The notes beneath the pieces were generated by a model. The model worked only from the letters and a program-made list of their open reading frames with translations. It did not search any database and was not told the DNA's origin. DNA of 22,389 nt, from the NCBI GenBank assembly GCA_043815125.1, contig JBDRJH010000358.1:1-22389 (forward strand). The letters are read 5' to 3'. This DNA is from JAUWBF01 sp043815125. GTDB lineage: Bacteria > Verrucomicrobiota > Verrucomicrobiia > Opitutales > Opitutaceae. The position numbers and the translations under genes were made by a program. How positions within the stretch are numbered: position 1 is the stretch's first letter; each line of letters opens with the position of its first letter. Below are positions 15,685 to 22,389 of this stretch, one piece after another.

Positions 15685-17175
15685 TCAGAGTTTTTCAGCG
15701 ATAGCCACGGCCTTGAACAGGGCGGAGGCCTTGTTGACGGTCTCCTGGTATTCGCTGGCGGGGTCGCTGTCGGCGACGACGCCGGCGCCGGCTTGGATGT
15801 GGATCCGGCCGTCTTTGATCATCGACGTGCGCAGCATGATGCAGGTGTCCATGTTGCCATCGTAACCGAAGTAGCCGAGCGCGCCGGCGTAGAAGCCGCG
15901 TTGCTCGGGCTCCTTGTCGGCGATGATCTGCATGGCACGGATCTTAGGCGCGCCGCTGACGGTGCCGGCGGGGAAGGTGGCGCGGAGCAGGTCGTAGGCG
16001 GTCTTGTCGGGCGAGATGCGGCCCTCGACTTGCGAGACGATGTGCATGACGTGCGAGTAGCGCTCGATGATGAAGCTCTCGGGCACGGTGACGCTGCCGT
16101 ATTGGCACACGCGGCCGATGTCGTTGCGGGCGAGGTCGACGAGCATGAGGTGCTCGGCGCGTTCTTTTTGATCGGCGAGCAGGTCTTGCTCAAGCGCAAG
16201 GTCGTCGGCGTGGGTGACGCCTCGTTTGCGGGTGCCGGCGATGGGGCGGATTTCAACGAGGCCGTCGGTCAGGCGCACGTGGACCTCGGGCGACGCGCCG
16301 ACGATGGCGTAGTCGCCGGCGTCCAGAATAAACATGTAGGGCGACGGGTTGACCGTGCGCAGCGCACGATAGAGCTGGAGCGGGGTTTTCGCGAAGGGTT
16401 TGGAGAACCGTTGCGAGGGGACAAATTGGATGATGTCGCCGGAGCGGATGAATTCCTTGCCGGTGTCCACGGCGTTTTCGAAGTCGGCGCGTTCGAAGTT
16501 GCCGGGCGGCACGGTGACGGTGCCGGGGTCGAGCAGCGGGGCGGGCGGCAGGGCGTCGGGTTTGGCGAGGATGGCGTGGAGTTCGGCCAGCTCGGCGGCG
16601 GCGCGGTCGTAGGCGGTGGCGGGGTCGATGCCGCCGGAGAGGTGGGCGTTGACGCAGAGGCGCAGGGTTTGTTTGGCGCGGTCAAAGATGAGCAGCGAGT
16701 CGCTGATCATGAAGTAGAGCAGGGGAGTGCCGAGCTTGTTGGGGCCGGCGACGGGCACGGTGGGCTCGATGCGGGTGACGTATTCGTAGGCGATGAAGCC
16801 GACCGCGCCGCCGGTGAAGCGGGGCAGGCCGGGGAGTTGCACGGGTTTGCAGCCGCGCATCTCGGCCTCGATGAGGGTGAGCGGATCGGCCGGGGTGGGC
16901 ACGGTTTGCACGGGCTGGCCGGGCACGCGGATCTCGGTGGTGTCGGGGCCGCAGGCGAGGATCTTGCGCGGGCGGCAGCTGAGGAAGCTGTAGCGCGAGA
17001 GGTGTTCGCCGCCCTCGACGGATTCGAGCAGGAAGGAGGGCGCGCCGGCGGCGGCGAGCTTGGCGTAGGCGGAGACGGGCGTCTCGAAGTCGGCCAGCAA
17101 GTCGGCGTAAACGGGGATGACGTTGCCTTGATCGGCGAGGCGCAGGAATTCGTCGCGGGAGGGTGTGAGTTGCAC
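15685..17175 (-). CDS. trpE: Anthranilate synthase component I
   Basis: TrpE converts chorismate to anthranilate, the first committed step of tryptophan synthesis, using ammonia delivered by the TrpG subunit. The 496-residue product has the N-terminal domain with the LLESVEGGEHLSRYSF segment (about 49-64) that forms the tryptophan feedback site, and the C-terminal chorismate-binding domain with PIAGTRKRG, DLARNDIGRV, the GTVSGAPKIRAM motif and GYFGYDGNMDTCI. Length is normal. The start codon is GTG (17173-17175); the leader is pyrimidine-rich. No trpG gene adjoins it in the window. It is convergent with the LysR gene, with a 37-base gap lacking an obvious terminator, and lies 33 bases after glmS on the same strand, so the two may share a transcript. 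Confidence 0.96.
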   Translation of the reverse strand: MQLTPSRDEFLRLADQGNVIPVYADLLADFETPVSAYAKLAAAGAPSFLLESVEGGEHLSRYSFLSCRPRKILACGPDTTEIRVPGQPVQTVPTPADPLTLIEAEMRGCKPVQLPGLPRFTGGAVGFIAYEYVTRIEPTVPVAGPNKLGTPLLYFMISDSLLIFDRAKQTLRLCVNAHLSGGIDPATAYDRAAAELAELHAILAKPDALPPAPLLDPGTVTVPPGNFERADFENAVDTGKEFIRSGDIIQFVPSQRFSKPFAKTPLQLYRALRTVNPSPYMFILDAGDYAIVGASPEVHVRLTDGLVEIRPIAGTRKRGVTHADDLALEQDLLADQKERAEHLMLVDLARNDIGRVCQYGSVTVPESFIIERYSHVMHIVSQVEGRISPDKTAYDLLRATFPAGTVSGAPKIRAMQIIADKEPEQRGFYAGALGYFGYDGNMDTCIMLRTSMIKDGRIHIQAGAGVVADSDPASEYQETVNKASALFKAVAIAEKL

Positions 17176-17208
17176 GGCGGGAAAGGGGGGGGCGTTAAAA
17201 CCGCCGCG

Positions 17209-19059
17209 TCACTCGACGGTGACGGACTTGGCGAGGTTGCGGGGTTTGTCCACGTCGCAGCCGCGGGCGACGGCGATGTGGTAGCTGAGCAACTGGACCG
17301 GCACGGTGGCGAGGATGGGGAGCGCGGCGTCGTGGCAATCGGGGATGGCGATGGCGTCGTCGGCCAGGCCTTCGGGCAGTTCGCAGCCTTCGAGGTGGAT
17401 GGCGATGATCTTGCCGCCGCGCGCTTTGATTTCCTGCATGGAGGAAACGACTTTGTTGAACAGCTCGCCCTTGGGCACGATGAAGACCGACGGGCAGTCC
17501 GGGCTGATCAACGCGATGGGGCCGTGCTTCATCTCGGCGGCGGGGTAACCTTCGGCGTGGATGTAGGAGATCTCCTTGAGCTTGAGCGCGCCTTCCAGGG
17601 CGATCGGGAAGAGCGACAGGCGGCCGAGGAAGAGGAAGTCGTTGTGGTGGGCGTAGCGTCTGGCGATGTCCTCGATGTGGGCGGCTTTTTCGAGGATGCG
17701 GGTGACGAGCGCGGGCACGGCTTTGAGGCCGTTCACGTAGTCCACGCCGTCGGCGAAGCTCATGTCGCGCATGCGGGCGACGTAGAGGGCGAACATGGCC
17801 GAGATCATCAGCTGTGAGGTGAAGGCCTTGGTGGAGGCGACGCCGATCTCGGGGCCGGCGTGTTGGTAGATGCCGCCGTCGGATTCTCGGGCGATGGTGG
17901 AGCCGACGACGTTGCAAATGGCCATGCACTTGTAGCCTTTGCGCTTGGCTTCGCGCAGAGCGGCGAGGGTGTCGATGGTCTCGCCGGACTGGGAGATGAC
18001 GAAGAACAACGCGTCGCGGTCGAGCGGGGCGTTGCGGTAGCGAAACTCGGAGGCGTAGTCCACCTCGACCGGGATGCGCGCGAAGCGTTCGATCAAGTGC
18101 TCGGCGACGAGGCAGGCGTGCCAGCCGGTGCCGCAGGAGGTGAAGACGAAACGGTCGATCTGGCGGAAGTCGGCGGGGCCGAGGTTGAGCCCGCCGAAGT
18201 TGGCGGTGGAGCCGTCGGCGGAGAAGCGTCCGCGCATGGCGTTTTCGAGGGCGGCGGGTTGCTCGAAGATTTCCTTGAGCATGAAGTGCGCATGGTCGCC
18301 GAGTTCGGCCTCGTCGACCGACCAGGTGACGGTATCGATGACCGGCGAGACGTCGGCCAGATCAAGCGTGGAGATCGAGAAACCGCCGCGGTTGATGTGC
18401 ACGAGTTCGCCGTCCTTGAGGTAGACGACGTTTTGAGTGCGGCTGATGAGCGCGGAGACGTCGGAGGCGATCAGGTGTTCGTGGTCGCCGACGCCGAGGA
18501 TGAGCGGTGAGCCTTTGCGGGCGGCGACCATCTCGTCGGGGCGTTCGACGCCAAGGACCGCGATGCCGTAGGTGCCTTCGACGTGGCTGAGGGTTTTGCG
18601 CACGCTTTCCAGCAGGCGGGTGCCGTCGGTGTTTTCGGGCTCCTTGGCGTAGTGGTAGGCGATGAGGTTGCAGAGCACCTCGGTGTCGGTCTCGGAGGCG
18701 AAGGTGTAGCCCTTGGTGAGCAGAAATTTTTTGATGGCGACGTAGTTCTCGATGACGCCGTTGTGCACCAGCACGATTTGTCCGTCGCTGCTGAGGTGGG
18801 GGTGGGCGTTGGCGTCGGTGACGCCGCCGTGGGTGGCCCAGCGCGTGTGCGAGATGCCGACGTGGCCGGTGAGCTTTTGTTTGGCGGCGTGAGCGGAGAG
18901 GTTGTCCACGCGGCCGATTTTCTTGATGAGCGTGACGCCCTGGTTTTGCAGCACGGCGATGCCGGCCGAATCGTATCCGCGATACTCCAGCCGCTTAAGC
19001 CCCTCCAGGATGATGGAGGATGCCTTTTGTTTACCGATATAACCGACGATGCCGCACAT
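17209..19059 (-). CDS. glmS: Glutamine-fructose-6-phosphate aminotransferase (isomerizing)
   Basis: GlmS makes glucosamine-6-phosphate from fructose-6-phosphate and glutamine, the entry to peptidoglycan and LPS amino sugars. The 616-residue product starts MCGIVGYIG, with Cys2 as the N-terminal nucleophile of the class II glutamine amidotransferase domain (1 to about 225, including RWATHGG and HNGVIENY). Two SIS sugar-isomerase domains follow (FTSCGTGWHA, ISQSGETIDTLAAL, GVASTKAFTSQL; LGRLSLFPIALEGALKLKEISYIHAEGYPAAEMKHGPIAL). The C-terminal KSVTVE is family-typical. It is divergent from glgC with 69 bases between them. The leader is too short and shows no sign of a glmS ribozyme. Confidence 0.97.
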   Translation of the reverse strand: MCGIVGYIGKQKASSIILEGLKRLEYRGYDSAGIAVLQNQGVTLIKKIGRVDNLSAHAAKQKLTGHVGISHTRWATHGGVTDANAHPHLSSDGQIVLVHNGVIENYVAIKKFLLTKGYTFASETDTEVLCNLIAYHYAKEPENTDGTRLLESVRKTLSHVEGTYGIAVLGVERPDEMVAARKGSPLILGVGDHEHLIASDVSALISRTQNVVYLKDGELVHINRGGFSISTLDLADVSPVIDTVTWSVDEAELGDHAHFMLKEIFEQPAALENAMRGRFSADGSTANFGGLNLGPADFRQIDRFVFTSCGTGWHACLVAEHLIERFARIPVEVDYASEFRYRNAPLDRDALFFVISQSGETIDTLAALREAKRKGYKCMAICNVVGSTIARESDGGIYQHAGPEIGVASTKAFTSQLMISAMFALYVARMRDMSFADGVDYVNGLKAVPALVTRILEKAAHIEDIARRYAHHNDFLFLGRLSLFPIALEGALKLKEISYIHAEGYPAAEMKHGPIALISPDCPSVFIVPKGELFNKVVSSMQEIKARGGKIIAIHLEGCELPEGLADDAIAIPDCHDAALPILATVPVQLLSYHIAVARGCDVDKPRNLAKSVTVE

Positions 19060-19128
19060 GATTTTTTTTTATTTGGGCTGGCGAAACTACGGGGTGCCGC
19101 AAACGCTGGGCAAGGTAATAGCCTCTAT

Positions 19129-20415
19129 ATGAATACCCAAAAGAACGTCTTGGCAGTGATCATGGGCGGTGGCCGCGGCACTCGTCTCTACCCCCTCACC
19201 ATGGAGCGCTGCAAACCGGCGGTGCCCCTCGCCGGCAAATACCGGCTGGTCGACATACCGATCAGCAACTGCATCAACTCCGAGATCAACCGGATCTTCC
19301 TGCTGACCCAGTTTCACACGGCTTCGCTGCACCGCCACATCCAAAACACCTACCACTTCGACCCGTTTGGCGGCGGCTTCGTGGACATCCTCTCGGCCGA
19401 GCAAACCGAGAAGAACGCCGACTGGTATCAGGGCACGGCCGACGCGGTGCGCCGCAACCTCCAGCACTTCCGCAGCTTTCCGCACGAGCTGGTGCTCATC
19501 CTCTCCGGCGACCAGCTCTACCGGATGGATTTTCGCAAGATCATCGAGGATCACATCCGCAACAACGCCGACGTCTCCATCGCGGCCATCCCGTTCCCAA
19601 CCTCCAAGGTCGAGGGCCTCGGCCTGATGCGGGTGAACGACGATCTCTCCATCACCGAGTTCGTGGAAAAACCGACCGACCCCAAGGTCATCGCCAGCCT
19701 CGCGGTCAGCGACAAGATCGAGCAGACCCTGCATTCCGAAACCGGCGAGAAACACTGCCTCGCGTCGATGGGCATCTACGTTTTCAACCGCAAGGTTCTG
19801 GCCGAGGCGCTCGACAACGGCATGACCGACTTCGGCAAGGAAGTCATTCCCAGCCTGCTTGGCAGCAAGCGTCTCTTCGCCCACGTGTTCGAGGGTTACT
19901 GGGAGGACATCGGCACGGTGCGCGCCTTCTTCGAGGCCAACCTCGCCCTGACCCTGCCGATGCCCCCGTTCAACTTCTTCGAGCCCAAGAACCCCATCTA
20001 CACCCAGGATCGCTACCTGCCCGCCACCAAGCTCAACCAGTGCGCGATCAACCACGCCTTCGTCGGCGACGGTTGCATCGTCGAGGACAGCACCATCAAG
20101 CAGACCGTGCTGGGCATCCGTTCGGTCATCCGCAAGGGCTGCGTGCTGGAAGATGTCGTCATGATGGGGGCGGACTACTACGAGGACGACCTCACCCAGA
20201 CCGACAACGCGACCGCCGGCACCCCGCACGTGGGGGTCGGCCGCAACTCCCGGATCACCCACGCGATCATCGACAAAAACGCCCGCATCGGCGACGACGT
20301 CGTGCTCAGCCCCAAGGGCAAGGACGACGGCACCTACGCGCACGGCGTGGTCATTCGCGACGGCGTTCTCTGCGTGCCCAAGGGCGTTGTCGTGCCCAAC
20401 GGCACGGTGATCTGA
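19129..20415 (+). CDS. glgC: Glucose-1-phosphate adenylyltransferase
   Basis: GlgC makes ADP-glucose from ATP and glucose-1-phosphate, the committed step of bacterial glycogen synthesis. The 428-residue product has the nucleotidyltransferase motif GGGRGTRL at 13-20 followed by KPAVPLAGKYRLVDIPISNC, then WYQGTADAVR at 99-108, SGDQLYRMD at 126-134, EFVEKPTDP, and a C-terminal left-handed beta-helix (hexapeptide-type repeats such as IGDDVVLSPKG and VVIRDGVLCVPKGVVVPNGTVI). The ATG at 19129 fits the family N-terminus; a longer open frame upstream is antisense to glmS. It is divergent from glmS and is followed 55 bases later by a strong terminator. No other glg gene is in the window. Confidence 0.96.
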   Translation: MNTQKNVLAVIMGGGRGTRLYPLTMERCKPAVPLAGKYRLVDIPISNCINSEINRIFLLTQFHTASLHRHIQNTYHFDPFGGGFVDILSAEQTEKNADWYQGTADAVRRNLQHFRSFPHELVLILSGDQLYRMDFRKIIEDHIRNNADVSIAAIPFPTSKVEGLGLMRVNDDLSITEFVEKPTDPKVIASLAVSDKIEQTLHSETGEKHCLASMGIYVFNRKVLAEALDNGMTDFGKEVIPSLLGSKRLFAHVFEGYWEDIGTVRAFFEANLALTLPMPPFNFFEPKNPIYTQDRYLPATKLNQCAINHAFVGDGCIVEDSTIKQTVLGIRSVIRKGCVLEDVVMMGADYYEDDLTQTDNATAGTPHVGVGRNSRITHAIIDKNARIGDDVVLSPKGKDDGTYAHGVVIRDGVLCVPKGVVVPNGTVI

Positions 20416-20464
20416 ACGACGCGTTTAACCAACCCGGCGCCGAGCGCTTCGTCGCGCGCGCGCC

Positions 20465-20499
20465 AAAAAAGACGGCCTGGAAACGGGCCGTCTTTTTTT
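20465..20499. terminator. Bidirectional intrinsic terminator
   Basis: A 9-bp stem (GACGGCCTG at 20471-20479 with CGGGCCGTC at 20484-20492, one G-T pair) closes a GAAA tetraloop. It is followed by seven T residues (20493-20499) and preceded by six A residues (20465-20470), so it can terminate transcription in both directions. It ends glgC on the plus strand and can stop transcripts from the kinase gene on the minus strand. Confidence 0.92.
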
Positions 20500-20540
20500 G
20501 TGAGCGGCGTTTTCATGAGCCTTGAGGCTGCCGCAAAAAA

Positions 20541-20568
20541 GGGGAACGGACATACCTGTCCGTTCCCC
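20541..20568. repeat. Dispersed palindromic repeat, copy 2
   Basis: A perfect 12-bp stem, GGGGAACGGACA with TGTCCGTTCCCC, closes a TACC loop. It is the longest-stemmed of the three copies and is inverted, by its loop sequence, relative to copies 1 and 3. It lies 16 bases from copy 3 between the glgC terminator and the kinase stop codon. Confidence 0.78.
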
Positions 20569-20583
20569 CGTTCGCAGCGATCT

Positions 20584-20605
20584 GAACGGACACGAATGTC
20601 CGTTC
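20584..20605. repeat. Dispersed palindromic repeat, copy 3
   Basis: GAACGGACA, loop CGAA, TGTCCGTTC: the same 9-bp stem as copy 1, with one loop base different. With copy 2 it forms an inverted pair, the arrangement seen in REP/BIME elements of other bacteria. It is 19 bases past the kinase stop codon. Confidence 0.75.
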
Positions 20606-20623
20606 TGCTAAAACTCCTCAAAC

Positions 20624-21727
20624 TCAGCGCACCACGCGGGCGCCGCCGCCCTTCATGAGTTTTTCCACTTCCTTCTGCGTGGCCATGGAGGTGTCGCCGG
20701 GCGTGGTCGATGCAAACGCGCCGTGGGCCGCGCCGTAGTCGACGGCGAGTTGCGCGTCGTTCTTGGACAGGAAACCGAATTGCAGACCCGAGGCGAACGA
20801 GTCGCCGCCGCCGACGCGGTCGAGGATCTCCAGCTCGGGATACTTGCGCGACTCGAAGAACTTCCCGTCGTGCCAGCAGATGGCCGACCAGTCGTTGATC
20901 GTGGCGGTGTGGACGTGGCGCAGCGTGGTCGCGGCGACCTTGAAATTCGGAAACTCCTTCACGGCGGTCTCGATCATGGCCTTGAAGGCGTCGAGCTCGA
21001 TGGCGCCCTGATTATTGGCGTGGTCCACGCCCTTGACCTCGAAGCCGAGCGAGGCGGTGAAGTCCTCCTCGTTGCCGATCATCACGTCGACGTATTTGGC
21101 GATCTCGCGGTTGACCTCCTGGGCCTTGGCCAGGCCGCCGATGCTCTTCCACAGCGAGGGGCGGTAGTTGAGATCGTAGGACACGATGGTGCCGTGTTTG
21201 TTGGCGGCCTTGACGGCCTCGATAGTGGTCAGCGCGGTGCTCTCGGAGAGCGCGGCGTAGATGCCACCGGTGTGAAACCAACGCACGCCGAGTTTGCCGA
21301 AAATGTGATCCCAATCGACGTCGCCGGGTTTGATCTGCGAGGCGGCGGTGTTGCCGCGATCCGGCACGCCGACCGCGCCGCGAATGCCGAAGCCGCGCTC
21401 GGTGAAGTTGAGGCCGTTGCGCACGTTGCGACCGATGCCGTCGTCCTCGCGCCATTGGATGAAGTCGGTGGCGACGCCGCCCTGCATGATGAAGTCCTCG
21501 ACCAGGTGGCCGACCTCGTTGTCCACGAAGGCGGTGACCACGGCGGTTTTCAGACCGAAGCATTTGCGCAGGCCGCGCGAGGTGTTGTATTCGCCGCCGC
21601 CCTCCCAGGCGGTGAACGAGCGGGCGGTGCGGATGCGACCCTCGCCGGGATCGAGGCGAAGCATGACTTCGCCGAGGGAAATCTGGTCAAACTGACACTC
21701 GGATGCAGGACGGATATTGAGGCTCAT
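20624..21727 (-). CDS. PfkB-family sugar kinase, probable 2-keto-3-deoxygluconate kinase
   Basis: Ribokinase/PfkB-fold kinase, 367 residues. It has the N-terminal substrate region (SLGEVMLRLDPGEGRIRTARSF, GGGEYNTSRGL), the YDLNYRPSLW strand typical of KDG kinases and the C-terminal catalytic motif RVGGGDSFASG, whose aspartate is the general base, followed by GAAHGAFASTTPGDTS. These features fit 2-keto-3-deoxygluconate kinase (KdgK), which makes KDPG in uronate or pectin breakdown. It is longer than the roughly 310-residue E. coli enzyme. The gene upstream on the same strand is an Ldh_2-type dehydrogenase, a family also used in sugar-acid pathways, consistent with but not proof of a uronate role. 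2-Dehydro-3-deoxygalactonokinase or fructokinase are less likely alternatives. Confidence 0.86.
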   Translation of the reverse strand: MSLNIRPASECQFDQISLGEVMLRLDPGEGRIRTARSFTAWEGGGEYNTSRGLRKCFGLKTAVVTAFVDNEVGHLVEDFIMQGGVATDFIQWREDDGIGRNVRNGLNFTERGFGIRGAVGVPDRGNTAASQIKPGDVDWDHIFGKLGVRWFHTGGIYAALSESTALTTIEAVKAANKHGTIVSYDLNYRPSLWKSIGGLAKAQEVNREIAKYVDVMIGNEEDFTASLGFEVKGVDHANNQGAIELDAFKAMIETAVKEFPNFKVAATTLRHVHTATINDWSAICWHDGKFFESRKYPELEILDRVGGGDSFASGLQFGFLSKNDAQLAVDYGAAHGAFASTTPGDTSMATQKEVEKLMKGGGARVVR

Positions 21728-21834
21728 GGGTGAGAGGAGTGAAGGGGAAGCGGTTACAGGATACGAGCGAAGAGCTGTCGGGTGTTAGCACAAGATTGCG
21801 CTTTTTCAGGACAGAAACGACCGGGCGCGGAAGC

Positions 21835-22389
21835 TCAGATCTCGACGGTCTTGAACGCGGCGAGGTCCCAGACAGGTTGGCCGCACTCGGCGGCGAGTTC
21901 GTTGAAGCCCTCGACCTCGGCCTTGGAGAAGAGCAGACCGCCGGCGGCCGCGCTGTGTTTGGCCCAAGTGGCCTCGATCTGGCCGGGGAGCATGCACGAC
22001 TCGTTGCCGTGGCCGAGCACGTCGGCGATGACGGCTTTGACGTTGGCGGCCTGGTCGCGGCCGTGCGCGAAGGCGCCGCCGTTGATGGCCTCGGGGTGGA
22101 TGACCTGGAAGTAGAAGGCGCAGGTGCCCTTGTCGCCGCCGGCGACCTGGTCCCAGCGATTGCGGATGGTGGGCAGCGAGCCGCCGATAAAGCCGCCCAC
22201 GATCTCGTTGATCAGCGAGAGGCCGTAGCCCTTGTGCGCGCCAAAGGGCAGGAGGGCGGTGACGTCGGCGGGGTTGGTGGTGGGGTTGCCGTCCTTGTCG
22301 ACCGCGGCCATCGGGGGCAGGGTCTTGCCCTCGCGCTTGAGCTGCTGCACGCGGCCCATGGCGACGACCGAGGTGGCCCAGTCGATCAC
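21835..22389 (-). CDS. Ldh_2-family malate/L-lactate-type dehydrogenase (5' end outside window)
   Basis: The C-terminal 184 residues or so of an NAD(P)-dependent oxidoreductase of the Ldh_2 (malate/L-lactate/ureidoglycolate/2,3-diketogulonate) family, which normally has about 330-350 residues. Visible family features are the DWATSVVAMGRV helix, DKDGNPTTNPADV, the LLPFGAHKGYGLSLINEIVGGFIGG segment and a late FAHG-containing region. The codon at the window edge is GTG inside this conserved helix, so it is an internal valine and the gene continues beyond 22389. It is upstream of the KDG-kinase-like gene with a 107-base gap in which I see no clear promoter or terminator. Substrate is uncertain; a sugar acid is plausible from context. 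Confidence 0.9.
   Translation of the reverse strand: MIDWATSVVAMGRVQQLKREGKTLPPMAAVDKDGNPTTNPADVTALLPFGAHKGYGLSLINEIVGGFIGGSLPTIRNRWDQVAGGDKGTCAFYFQVIHPEAINGGAFAHGRDQAANVKAVIADVLGHGNESCMLPGQIEATWAKHSAAAGGLLFSKAEVEGFNELAAECGQPVWDLAAFKTVEI

Noticed and set aside
15793..17817. 674-codon plus-strand open frame over trpE and glmS
   Set aside because: Antisense to two housekeeping genes with clear motifs; the translation is repetitive and domain-free.
19060..19128. glmS ribozyme/riboswitch upstream of glmS
   Set aside because: The divergent gap is only 69 bases, too short for a glmS ribozyme plus promoter, and shows none of its conserved helices.

Overview
The window is high-GC, gene-dense bacterial DNA. 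Gene content, SD-poor leaders, a long PfkB-type KDG kinase and dispersed palindromic repeats suggest a Verrucomicrobiota (Opitutaceae-like) chromosome. That placement is inference and was not tested. No phage, insertion sequence, CRISPR array, rRNA or tRNA was seen. No gene-free gap reaches 300 bases. Positions 1-152 hold nothing I can identify.

Region A (about 153-6245) is a cyanate/nitrate-type uptake locus. A minus-strand operon reads: signal-less NrtA-like protein (5208-4144), Tat-type NrtA/CmpA-like binding protein with an unusual N-terminal Cys module (4094-2613), NrtB/CynB-like permease (2514-1615), ATPase (1562-711) and cyanase CynS (596-153). A LysR regulator diverges from it at 5331-6245. 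The likely role is import of cyanate and its bicarbonate-dependent conversion to ammonia and CO2.

Region B (about 6246-8409) is a small plus-strand island, probably envelope- or stress-related: a DUF892/YciF-type ferritin-like protein with a basic tail, a 42-residue glycine-rich single-span peptide, and a four-span membrane protein. Hairpins fill the gap before the next locus.

Region C (about 8410-15647) repeats the layout of region A: LysR (14709-15647, plus) divergent from a signal-less NrtA-like protein (14607-13531), then a secreted NrtA-like binding protein (13467-12124), a permease (11882-10269) and two ATPases (10175-9288, 9243-8410). There is no assimilatory enzyme at its end. The permease carries about 200 residues of predicted coiled coil between its first and second membrane spans. 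A terminator separates the binding-protein gene from the permease gene. An unusual shared motif lies upstream of both resulting transcription units.

Region D (about 15685-22389) is metabolic: trpE and glmS (minus), glgC (plus) divergent from glmS, a bidirectional terminator and a pair of inverted palindromic repeats, then a KDG-kinase-like gene and the 3' part of an Ldh_2-family dehydrogenase (minus).

The central biological theme is two paralogous anion-transport loci. Each has its own LysR regulator and its own cytosolic binding-protein homologue placed first in the operon, which suggests a dedicated sensing module.
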